A DNA stretch of 26,895 nt from IMG/VR virus record IMGVR_UViG_3300006917_001358, positions 1-26,895 of that record. One strand, 5' to 3'. The notes under the pieces are model-generated. The model was not told where the DNA came from. It saw only the letters and a program-made list of their open reading frames with translations, and did no database searches. Made by a program: the position numbers and the translations under genes. Origin of the DNA: a virus. Below, piece by piece: positions 16,226-23,211 of this stretch; the first letter of the stretch is position 1; each line of letters opens with the position of its first letter.

Positions 16226-16869
16226 AACAAATAGTTGTTATGCCCGGTGGGTTTCATCCATTTCATGCAGGTCATTATGCATTATATAAAAGTGCATTAG
16301 AAGCCTTCCCACAAGCAGATGTATATGTGGCAGCAACTAACGATACTAAAACAAGACCTTTCCCCTTTTCAATTAAAGAGAAACTAGCAAAACTTGCAGG
16401 TGTTGAATCTGGACGTTTTGTTCAAGTGAAAAGTCCATTTAAAGCAGAAGAGATTACAAGCAAATATAATCCTGAAGAAGATGTACTAATATTTGTACGT
16501 AGTGAAAAGGACAAAACAGAACAACCTAAACCAGGTGGTACTAAGAAAGATGGTAGCCCTGCATACTTTCAACCATGGACAGGCAAGAATCTACAACCAT
16601 TTAGTAAGCATGCTTACATTGCATACTTACCAACAGTAGAATTTGGTCCTGGTATCAAGAGTGCTACAGAAATACGCAACGCATGGCCTAATCTTAACGA
16701 TAGACAAAAGACTGCAATGGTTATGAGTCTATATCCATCTACACAAAAGAATCCTAAACTAGCAAAGACCGTTGTTAAAATGCTAGACATAGGCATGAGC
16801 GGCGAGTTAGAGGAAACTACTGAAGAAACAATTGTTTCCGAAAGTACTGATTATCTTCCAGAAAAATAA
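16222..16869 (+). CDS. HxGH-type nucleotidyltransferase (NMN adenylyltransferase-like)
   Basis: The 215-residue enzyme has a Rossmann-like nucleotidyltransferase fold: GGFHPFHAGH (9-18) with the H-A-G-H nucleotide-binding motif and KSATEIR (146-152), equivalent to ISSTxIR. The layout fits the NMN/pantetheine-phosphate adenylyltransferase superfamily and a group I recall from T4-like cyanophages. The substrate cannot be fixed by eye; NAD synthesis is one option, a cytidylyltransferase another. The C-terminal 30 residues form an acidic tail. It starts inside the ATGA overlap with the RyR-like gene. Confidence 0.75.
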   Translation: MKQIVVMPGGFHPFHAGHYALYKSALEAFPQADVYVAATNDTKTRPFPFSIKEKLAKLAGVESGRFVQVKSPFKAEEITSKYNPEEDVLIFVRSEKDKTEQPKPGGTKKDGSPAYFQPWTGKNLQPFSKHAYIAYLPTVEFGPGIKSATEIRNAWPNLNDRQKTAMVMSLYPSTQKNPKLAKTVVKMLDIGMSGELEETTEETIVSESTDYLPEK

Positions 16870-16888
16870 TTTCATCACCTGTTTCCTC

Positions 16889-16896
16889 AGTAAATA
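16889..16896 (+). promoter_or_regulatory. Late-like box AGTAAATA before glycosyltransferase gene
   Basis: Six of eight matches to TATAAATA in a 50-nt intergenic gap, 23 nt upstream of the ATG at 16920. A GAGGA ribosome site follows at 16911-16915. Confidence 0.4.
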
Positions 16897-16919
16897 TGTT
16901 TATACTTTGAGAGGAACAC

Positions 16920-17795
16920 ATGGCCCGCAAAAAATCAGAAAAGACTGTACCAGTTGAAAAGGTACAAGAAATCGCCGCAGAACAAGGAGTAGGTACTCCT
17001 GCTAACCCAGTTATAACTGATAAGCCCACAAATCAACAGGGACAAATTCAAGTAAACGTAGACTATTTAAGAACCACACGTGTGCATATTGCTATGCCAT
17101 GCTATGGTGGTATGTTAACTGAATCTACGTTTATGTCATTTATTAAGTGGGCAAACACAGCCCGTCAGTTGGGCATTGATTGGACATTAGAAACAATGGT
17201 CAACGAAAGTTTGATCAGCCGCGCACGTAACACACTTACTGCCAAATTCTTAGACATGCCAGAAGCAACACACTTATTCTTTGTTGACGCTGACATTGGT
17301 TGGGAACCTTGGCACTTGTTAGTATTGTTGAATCGTGATAAGGATGTTATCGGTGGATTATATCCTATGAAGACTATGCCAATCAAGTGGGTAGTTAACG
17401 GCTTTGAAGGTGCTGAAGAAGGACCAGACGGACTACAGGAAGTAAGTAAAGCAGGAACAGGTTTCTTGTTGATGAAGAAGCATGTATTCCAAAAGTTGAA
17501 TAGTCATCCTGCTGTAAAGCAGTATAAAAATGATATCGGACTTGATCCAAAGTATGATCAACACCTAAAGACATATTTTGATACAGCAGTTCGTCAGAAT
17601 CGTTACTACAGTGAAGATTGGACCTTCTGTGAAAACTGGCGTGATCTTGGTGGTAAGATTTACGTTGATAAACGTGTATTACTACGTCATAGTGGCAGTT
17701 ATGTTTTCTGTATGGAAAATCAGCAGTACTTGATGGACAACATTGGTCCAATGTATGTGCAAGAACAAGAGAAAAAGAAGGCTGCAGGTCAGTAA
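16920..17795 (+). CDS. GT-A fold glycosyltransferase-like protein
   Basis: The 291-residue product has a disordered basic N-terminus (1-45). A GT-A glycosyltransferase-type domain follows: VHIAMPCYGGML (55-66), RARNTLTAKFL, and the metal-binding DAD in THLFFVDADIGW (117-128). Later come GGLYP and a possible acceptor/catalytic segment, SEDWTFCENWRDLGGKIYVD. No membrane segment. Phage glycosyltransferases modify DNA, virion proteins or host surface sugars; which applies here cannot be told. It ends just before a strong terminator shared with the convergent gene. Confidence 0.75.
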   Translation: MARKKSEKTVPVEKVQEIAAEQGVGTPANPVITDKPTNQQGQIQVNVDYLRTTRVHIAMPCYGGMLTESTFMSFIKWANTARQLGIDWTLETMVNESLISRARNTLTAKFLDMPEATHLFFVDADIGWEPWHLLVLLNRDKDVIGGLYPMKTMPIKWVVNGFEGAEEGPDGLQEVSKAGTGFLLMKKHVFQKLNSHPAVKQYKNDIGLDPKYDQHLKTYFDTAVRQNRYYSEDWTFCENWRDLGGKIYVDKRVLLRHSGSYVFCMENQQYLMDNIGPMYVQEQEKKKAAGQ

Positions 17796-17800
17796 CAAGA

Positions 17801-17824
17801 AAGCCCCGAAAGGGGCTTTTTTAT
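17801..17824. terminator. Bidirectional Rho-independent terminator
   Basis: AAGCCCC (17801-17807) and GGGGCTT (17812-17818) pair around a stable GAAA tetraloop. A T-run follows on the plus strand; on the minus strand the downstream gene's stop codon is followed by A-rich sequence, the same stem and a TTTCTTG tail. It serves both convergent glycosyltransferase-like genes. Confidence 0.9.
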
Positions 17825-18984
17825 TGTATAAAGTTTTTCTTATTTAATAAGACCTGTTGATTGTAATCAACTATATCTTTTACTCTACTATTGAAATCAA
17901 TAACCTCTTCATTGGACAGTGAGGATAATCGTTTGATTTCTTTAACAATCATAAGTAGGCGTTCAGTCTCATCTACAACCGAATCATAACTTTCATCAAT
18001 TATGCCATCAAACGTTTTGTAGCCTTTACTTCTTAAATGTTTTAGTATATTGTATGTTCCTGACACAATGAACGGATGCTTATAAGCGATTGGTTTATAA
18101 ATCTTTTCTGTAATAAATGTTGGATTGTTATTAAAGAAATACGTTTCAGAAACTACACTGAAATACGATGTAGTATAATAAGGTTCTAGACCAAAATTCT
18201 GTGGTAATCCATATGCTAAATTAAACTCCATAATTTGATTAGTATCTACTATCAGTGGTAGCATGGCGTTTATCTCATTATCATAGTTCAATCTATCTGC
18301 TAGTTTAGGAAATGTGTTTCGCATAAGTTCATGTACATTTTCCTTAACTTGCAATGCAGGAGCATACTTGTGGTAATCTTCTATGGTAGGGCAACTTATA
18401 TGTCCATCCTTAAACAAATCGTATTCATATAGTAAGTGCAGTAATGCTACACGGTGATCTCTAAGCATTCTATTCAAGCATATAAATTTCTTTTTATACT
18501 CAGTAGGTTTAACATGGTCAGTAAATTTATAACTCTTTATCTGTCTCTGCGCTAACTTTTCAAAGTGATCATATGATTCAGTGTGTATATGTTCTGTGTA
18601 TTTTTCTTTAACATAATCACCTAAATCTGTAGAACTAGATATCAGCAATATCTGAGATTTTGGTAGATTTAAGTTATTTGCTATTTCATATGTTACATCG
18701 ACCATGCCATAGTGTGCTTCAGAAGAGCAGTCAATACATAACATAATCTCTCTATTCTGTATAGATTTGATTATAGACTCCCCTAAAATGTCTGCTATAG
18801 ACACTTGATATAAGCCCTTATACTGGGCACATTTTATTATGAATACCTTGTTATTCTTACAAATCGCTGAGTTTTTACTCTCATAAAGATAGTTTAAAAC
18901 GGATTGTCTAAGTTCCTCTACCCTACAACCTCCCCTTAGCGGATCAAATTCTATGTTGGGTATTTTATCTAAGTTAATTATCAT
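17821..18984 (-). CDS. Fucosyltransferase/exostosin-like glycosyltransferase (putative)
   Basis: The 387-residue soluble protein has two suggestive segments: KKFICLNRMLRDHRVALLHL (165-184) and FITEKIYKPIAYKHPFIVSG (290-309). The TEK motif and the following hydrophobic strand resemble the donor-binding region of GT10/exostosin-like GT-B enzymes. The N-terminal 150 residues are less clear. It is on the strand opposite to its neighbours and shares a terminator with the plus-strand glycosyltransferase. It has its own perfect TATAAATA box 5 nt before the ATG and no ribosome site. A glycosyltransferase role is likely, the sugar unknown. Confidence 0.6.
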   Translation of the reverse strand: MIINLDKIPNIEFDPLRGGCRVEELRQSVLNYLYESKNSAICKNNKVFIIKCAQYKGLYQVSIADILGESIIKSIQNREIMLCIDCSSEAHYGMVDVTYEIANNLNLPKSQILLISSSTDLGDYVKEKYTEHIHTESYDHFEKLAQRQIKSYKFTDHVKPTEYKKKFICLNRMLRDHRVALLHLLYEYDLFKDGHISCPTIEDYHKYAPALQVKENVHELMRNTFPKLADRLNYDNEINAMLPLIVDTNQIMEFNLAYGLPQNFGLEPYYTTSYFSVVSETYFFNNNPTFITEKIYKPIAYKHPFIVSGTYNILKHLRSKGYKTFDGIIDESYDSVVDETERLLMIVKEIKRLSSLSNEEVIDFNSRVKDIVDYNQQVLLNKKNFIQ

Positions 18985-18989
18985 GTTTT

Positions 18990-18997
18990 TATTTATA
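18990..18997 (-). promoter_or_regulatory. Late promoter TATAAATA on minus strand, 5 nt before the start codon
   Basis: On the minus strand the octamer TATAAATA is followed by AAAAC and then the ATG at 18984. With the usual -13 to -6 placement, transcription starts on the A of the ATG. No Shine-Dalgarno sequence. Confidence 0.65.
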
Positions 18998-19017
18998 AGT
19001 CATATTACCGTAATTCA

Positions 19018-19025
19018 GATAAATA
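19018..19025 (+). promoter_or_regulatory. Late-promoter-like box GATAAATA (divergent from 18990)
   Basis: Seven of eight matches. It lies 23 nt before the ATG at 19049 and 20 nt from the oppositely oriented box at 18990, giving back-to-back late promoters. Confidence 0.5.
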
Positions 19026-19048
19026 CTACATTAGTACGGATCTAGACC

Positions 19049-20035
19049 ATGAAAATCGAAAACATTATAAATGAGACAACCGCAGGGGCAACTGCATCAG
19101 GTTCAGTGGCAGCGGTGGCAAAGCCAATGGGCGAAACACAAAAGCGAGGCAAAATGGGACCAAAAGTCTCTGGTTTAGAACCAGCAGGCAAGGTCATGTT
19201 TGGCAAAGCAAAGAAGAAAGGCCCATATACAAATAGCATTAGCGAAAGTGCTATTAAAGAAGATGAACTATCTGAAGAGGATATGTTCTTAATGAGAGCC
19301 GAAAAGCCTAAGGTTTTTGGATTTATTCCTAAAGGCCAAAGTCGTGTAGACCACGAAGTTGAAATGGCACGTAGTGATTTAATACAAGCCATGAAAAATG
19401 CTAAAACAGTCTATGGATTAATTAAAGACCGTAGCGAAGATGAAGGTCTTGAGGGTTGGGTACAAGAAAAGATTATTAAGGCAGCAGATTATCTAAACAC
19501 TATCGCAGAATACCTAGAAGGTAAGAAGATGCAAGAAATGCAGGGTGGCGTCGTAGCCGCAGGTGGTGTTGGAGAAGGCATGGGATCAGGTTCTGTAGGT
19601 TATGACAATGCTAAAGCAATTGCATATGCAGCCAAAGATGGCACAAGTGCTGATGTTAAGTTAGGTGATGACACAGTAACATTAGAATATCCTGAAGCAC
19701 GTTTTGCATATGGTGTTTATAAGCAAGCCGTTAAAGACGGTCGTGTAGATGAAATCATTAAAGTATTCTCAGACCCTATCAAGTTCCACAAGATGATGAA
19801 GAAGATGGGCGATATGCTTTATCGTGACCGTAGTAAAGAAATGGCACAGGCTGCGGCACAACGTATTGGTCAACCAGGTATGATGGAAGGTGCTAAGGTT
19901 GATCGCATGGTACAACACATTAAGAAGTCTGAAATGAAAGCAGGCAAGAGTGCTGACAAAGCAGAAGATATTGCTTGGGCTACTGCAAACAAACGTGGTT
20001 ACTTAGACAATAAGAATAAAAAGAAGAAGGATTAA
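19049..20035 (+). CDS. Modular, probably virion-internal protein with capsid-targeting-like leader
   Basis: The 328-residue product begins MKIENIINE, ending in I-N-E at 7-9, then an Ala/Gly/Thr-rich linker and basic stretches. Further L/I-x-E tripeptides (I64-E66, L74-E76) flank a short acidic region. A helical module spans about 100-160 (MARSDLIQAMKNAKTVYGLI... GLEGWVQEKIIKAADYL). A second lies at about 185-262 (LGDDTVTLEYPEARFAYGVY). A basic C-terminal module (283-328) carries KKSEMKAGKSADKAEDIAWA and ends KNKKKKD. From memory these modules recur in marine T4-like phage proteins. The leader, basic tail and neighbouring polyprotein point to a DNA-associated protein packaged in the head; this is inference. 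Confidence 0.65.
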   Translation: MKIENIINETTAGATASGSVAAVAKPMGETQKRGKMGPKVSGLEPAGKVMFGKAKKKGPYTNSISESAIKEDELSEEDMFLMRAEKPKVFGFIPKGQSRVDHEVEMARSDLIQAMKNAKTVYGLIKDRSEDEGLEGWVQEKIIKAADYLNTIAEYLEGKKMQEMQGGVVAAGGVGEGMGSGSVGYDNAKAIAYAAKDGTSADVKLGDDTVTLEYPEARFAYGVYKQAVKDGRVDEIIKVFSDPIKFHKMMKKMGDMLYRDRSKEMAQAAAQRIGQPGMMEGAKVDRMVQHIKKSEMKAGKSADKAEDIAWATANKRGYLDNKNKKKKD

Positions 20036-20037
20036 TT

Positions 20038-22248
20038 ATGAGTTCTATCATCAAAGGTATAATGTCTGAGTTGAGCCACTCAAATAAATTTGATGAGGGC
20101 GCTAGGCTAAGCGACTCTTATTATATTCCTAGAATTATTGCCGGCGACTTTCCTAAAAATTCTGAAATAACAGTAAGTACCAAAAAACGAGAATCTAAAA
20201 CAGGTAAAACCGTTAGAGATTTTGGACTAAAAATTAACCCTGGATTCTTGCAGACAAAACTTTTTTATAAATTAGAAGATATTAAAACAGTAATTGATTT
20301 AGGTGATGATGTTAGAAACAGAGGACAATCAACCGCCGGTACTTTAGGGAGAGCAGCGGTCGGCGGCCTGACATTTGGAGTAGGAGGCGCGGTAGTAGGT
20401 GGCTTAACTGGAAAAAATGAGTTTGATGAATACGGGGTCTACGGGCTTGTTTTTAACGACGGTAAGAGGGCAAAAATTAAATTTCATAAAGATTCTATGT
20501 TAGGGGAGCAACTTAGTAACTTTCTTAATAAAAAAGTGGATTTGGGTTTCGGTGAGGTGCCTCAAAATAAGAGTAAAAAATCAAATAATGAACCACCAAA
20601 ACAACCCCAACAAACAATTAAAAAGACTACCAATACTGCCGATACAAACATTGCGCCAATCTCACCTACACCTGCAACATCTGCTACCCAAACACCAATA
20701 GCCGCAAATACTACAGTATCCTCACCAAATGTTAATACTGAACTACAAAAAAGATTGGCAGCACGTAAAGCAGGAAAGCCAGTGTACTCAGGTGGACTTG
20801 AAGAGGGTGAAGATAGACAAGCAGAATTAGAAATGGCATTACAAAAAGCCAGACAGATAACTAAACAAATCAAGTATGATGATACTGCTACAGATATTAT
20901 TGTACAAATTCAAATGCTTGCAGAAAAGTTCAATATTGATAAAGATTCACTTGAATCAGCAATTGATGATGTATATAATGCAAAGAATCAATTAGAATCA
21001 GCAGTATATGGATTAGATGAAGTATTTGAAGAGGCACTGCAACAATCACGTTGGGACGATGACGAAATGCTAGATGAGAATCTACGCAAGTGGTTCAAAG
21101 AGAAGTGGGTTCGCTTTGGTCCTGATGGTAAGATTCGTGGTGCTTGTGCTAGAGGTGATGATAGTGAAGGTAAGCCAAAGTGTTTGCCACAAAGTAAAGC
21201 ACATAGTCTAGGCAAGAAGGGTCGTGCAAGTGCTGCCGCACGTAAGCGTAGAGAAGATCCTAATCCAGAGCGTAGTGGCAAGGCTATCAATGTCAATACT
21301 AAGAAAAAGTCAAACGAAGCAGAGTTAGACGAAGCCTGTTGGAAAGGTTACCACAAAGAAGGTAACAAGAAAATGTTTGGCAAAACATATCCTAACTGTG
21401 TAAAAAATACTAACGAAGAACAAGAATTAGATGAAATCAACCGTAGAGGCTTTTTAAAAGGTTTGGGCGCAGCCGCACTAGGTGCTGCTGGAATGAAGGC
21501 ACAAGCACAGACTGATCAAGAGCAAGATTTGGGAGATGGATTTGTTTTAGTGACAATACCTTTTAGAGGCCACACACTCAAGGCAGTATTGGACAAACAA
21601 ACTAATACATATTACACCACTAACCGTAGAGCAGACGGTACAGGTGCTATTATTCGTAGCATGGCTCCTTATATTATGGTACGTGGTGATCAAGCATCCA
21701 CTGCTATGAACGTCGGACCTGCTACTTTGGCTGCGATGAAAAAAGCTGGTCTAGAAACAATGCAAGAAGGTGTGGCGGAAGAACAACTAGACGAAAAGTG
21801 TTGGGACACACATAAGCAAGTTGGTATGAAAAGTAAGGGCGGTAAAATGGTTCCTAACTGTGTGCCAAAAGAAAGCGTTGAAGAGGGTCATCAGCAATGT
21901 CCCGAATGCGGTGGCGCAATGTACGAAGCAGAAATGATGAATGAAAAGAAAGATGCTTGCTACTATAAAGTAAAGAGTCGTTATAAGGTATGGCCAAGTG
22001 CTTATGCTAGTGGCGCACTAGTTAAGTGCCGCAAGAAGGGTGCAAGTAACTGGGGCACTGGTGGTAAGAAAAACGAAGATACTGCATATGCAGGTGGTAT
22101 GGGACAAGGTGGCAATGCTGGACAAAGTTATCGTAAGTATAAAGTAAAACCATCAGGTATAGCACAGGGTATTAGTGAGACAGAAGCAGTCAATCGTAAC
22201 GACGGTGACGGTTGGCATTGGTATGACATAAAACCAGCAGGGAAATAA
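20038..22248 (+). CDS. Modular polyprotein with LDE-linkers (probable internal virion polyprotein)
   Basis: The 736-residue protein contains at least six parts. 1-170: beta-rich domain with a glycine zipper (GRAAVGGLTFGVGGAVVGG, 104-122). 180-250: Pro/Thr-rich linker. 254-345: acidic helices. 348-425: basic Cys-containing module, WFKEKWVRFGPDGKIRGACA onward, recalling DUF5872-like sequences. 433-455: CW...YPNCV mini-module. 467-575: domain preceded by a twin-arginine-like signal, NRRGFLKGLGAAALGAAG. 587-609: second CW...VPNCV mini-module. 612-736: CPECGG knuckle and KVWPSAYASGALVKCRKKGA module. L-x-E sites lie at most borders (256, 347, 432, 466, 586, 714), mostly in NEEQ-x-LDE contexts. The prohead protease of a T4-like phage would be expected to cut there; not proven. 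It starts 2 nt after the previous stop. Confidence 0.65.
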   Translation: MSSIIKGIMSELSHSNKFDEGARLSDSYYIPRIIAGDFPKNSEITVSTKKRESKTGKTVRDFGLKINPGFLQTKLFYKLEDIKTVIDLGDDVRNRGQSTAGTLGRAAVGGLTFGVGGAVVGGLTGKNEFDEYGVYGLVFNDGKRAKIKFHKDSMLGEQLSNFLNKKVDLGFGEVPQNKSKKSNNEPPKQPQQTIKKTTNTADTNIAPISPTPATSATQTPIAANTTVSSPNVNTELQKRLAARKAGKPVYSGGLEEGEDRQAELEMALQKARQITKQIKYDDTATDIIVQIQMLAEKFNIDKDSLESAIDDVYNAKNQLESAVYGLDEVFEEALQQSRWDDDEMLDENLRKWFKEKWVRFGPDGKIRGACARGDDSEGKPKCLPQSKAHSLGKKGRASAAARKRREDPNPERSGKAINVNTKKKSNEAELDEACWKGYHKEGNKKMFGKTYPNCVKNTNEEQELDEINRRGFLKGLGAAALGAAGMKAQAQTDQEQDLGDGFVLVTIPFRGHTLKAVLDKQTNTYYTTNRRADGTGAIIRSMAPYIMVRGDQASTAMNVGPATLAAMKKAGLETMQEGVAEEQLDEKCWDTHKQVGMKSKGGKMVPNCVPKESVEEGHQQCPECGGAMYEAEMMNEKKDACYYKVKSRYKVWPSAYASGALVKCRKKGASNWGTGGKKNEDTAYAGGMGQGGNAGQSYRKYKVKPSGIAQGISETEAVNRNDGDGWHWYDIKPAGK

Positions 22249-22249
22249 T

Positions 22250-22405
22250 ATGTTAAAAATAGTAACAGGTTTGGCTGTAGTAGGTCAAAAGAAACAAACA
22301 CTAACAGATGCTAAACCTAAAAAAGGTAATATGGTAACTAATGCAAAGCCAATTGATCCTAAGGTAGATCCTAGTGTTAAAATTAAAAAGGTATATCTTA
22401 AGTGA
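22250..22405 (+). CDS. Small basic protein, 51 residues
   Basis: A short frame starts at an ATG 1 nt after the polyprotein stop (TAATATG). The 51-residue product begins MLKIVTGLAVVGQKKQTLTD and ends KKVYLK, Lys/Val/Pro-rich. Its stop overlaps the GTG start of the next gene (GTGA), which supports translation. No family recognised. Confidence 0.6.
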   Translation: MLKIVTGLAVVGQKKQTLTDAKPKKGNMVTNAKPIDPKVDPSVKIKKVYLK

Positions 22406-22629
22406 GAGCCAGTGAGTTTATTATAGAAAATAAGGGTTTACCAATGCCCGGTACTTACGAACAAGAATACAATATGTTCAAAAGTAAAGGGCCTAGACGT
22501 ATTACTGCTATGACCAATGAAGAACAGATTGAAGAAAAATGGTCTAAGAAATATAAAAATAGTATAAATTGTAATAATCCAAAAGGTTTTAGTCAACGTG
22601 CCCATTGTCAGGGAAGAAAGAAGAAATGA
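22402..22629 (+). CDS. Small protein with leader plus Cys/Lys basic module
   Basis: The 75-residue product starts at a GTG within the GTGA overlap. It begins MRASEFIIE (I-x-E at 7-9) and contains NEEQIEE (39-45, another I-x-E). It ends in a basic module, KWSKKYKNSINCNNPKGFSQ (46-65) and then RAHCQGRKKK, which I recall as a recurrent C-terminal unit in aquatic T4-like phages. If cut at both sites, a 30-residue Lys/Cys peptide is released. The leader DNA is 16 of 19 identical to that of the kinase-like gene at 23756. Probably packaged in the head with DNA; inference. Confidence 0.65.
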   Translation: MRASEFIIENKGLPMPGTYEQEYNMFKSKGPRRITAMTNEEQIEEKWSKKYKNSINCNNPKGFSQRAHCQGRKKK

Positions 22630-22766
22630 CACATTTACAAGATGTAAATATGACATACTTTCAACATATGCGTAGGGCATTGACTATAGCAGGAATATTA
22701 ATTGTACACAGTGTTTTTCCAAACGTTTGGAAAACAAAAGCAACAGAATTATTATGTAGAGGATAA
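22626..22766 (+). CDS. 46-residue protein, DUF6356-like
   Basis: A short frame begins in an ATGA overlap with the previous gene and ends 1 nt before the Dps-like start. The product contains MTYFQHMRRALTIAGILIVH (9-28) and FPNVWKTKATELLCRG. This pattern (YFxHMxxAL... FPxVWxxKAxxLL) matches my memory of DUF6356, small proteins of phages and marine bacteria with unknown role. The central part is hydrophobic enough for membrane contact. The tight overlap supports translation. Confidence 0.65.
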   Translation: MTHLQDVNMTYFQHMRRALTIAGILIVHSVFPNVWKTKATELLCRG

Positions 22767-22767
22767 C

Positions 22768-23211
22768 ATGCTAGCAGAAGCATTAAAAACATTATTATCA
22801 ACAAGTTATGCGTTTGTAATTAAAGCGCAACACTTTCATTGGAACGTTGAGGGTCCTAACTTCCCGCAATACCATAAATTCTTCGGTGACATTTATGAAG
22901 AAGTATACGGTAATGCTATAGACCAAACAGCAGAATATATTAGAACACTAGATAGTTACACACCTGGTAGCATGCGTAGATTTAGTGAACTATCAGTGAT
23001 AGAAGAACAGCCTATGATTCCACGTGCTGAACTCATGTTACAAGAACTAGAAGTAGATAATCAAAAAGTTCTTGAATTACTTAACAACTGTTTTGAACAT
23101 GCTGAGGCAGAAAACAAGCAAGGTATCGCTAATTTTATTGCAGAGCGTTTAGATGCACATGAAAAGCATGGTTGGATGTTACGTAGCACACTTAAAAAAG
23201 CCAGAGCATGA
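22768..23211 (+). CDS. dps: Dps-like ferritin (DNA-protection / iron storage)
   Basis: The 147-residue product starts at an ATG preceded by AGAGGA; a longer upstream frame is only an overlap with the previous gene. It has the Dps four-helix pattern: HFHWNVEGPNF (22-32), H36, D41, YEE (43-45) and D52..AE56. Of the usual inter-subunit ferroxidase ligands, H24, H36, D52 and E56 appear kept. The Asp normally four residues after the second His is Gly here, with an Asp one place later. Dps oxidises Fe(II) with peroxide, stores iron and shields DNA. Its stop overlaps the heme oxygenase start (ATGA), tying iron release to storage. Confidence 0.85.
   Translation: MLAEALKTLLSTSYAFVIKAQHFHWNVEGPNFPQYHKFFGDIYEEVYGNAIDQTAEYIRTLDSYTPGSMRRFSELSVIEEQPMIPRAELMLQELEVDNQKVLELLNNCFEHAEAENKQGIANFIAERLDAHEKHGWMLRSTLKKARA

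Noticed and set aside
22702-22767. N-terminal extension of the Dps-like gene
   Set aside because: The in-frame extension overlaps the 46-residue gene; the ATG at 22768 has AGAGGA at the right distance and fits the usual Dps length.
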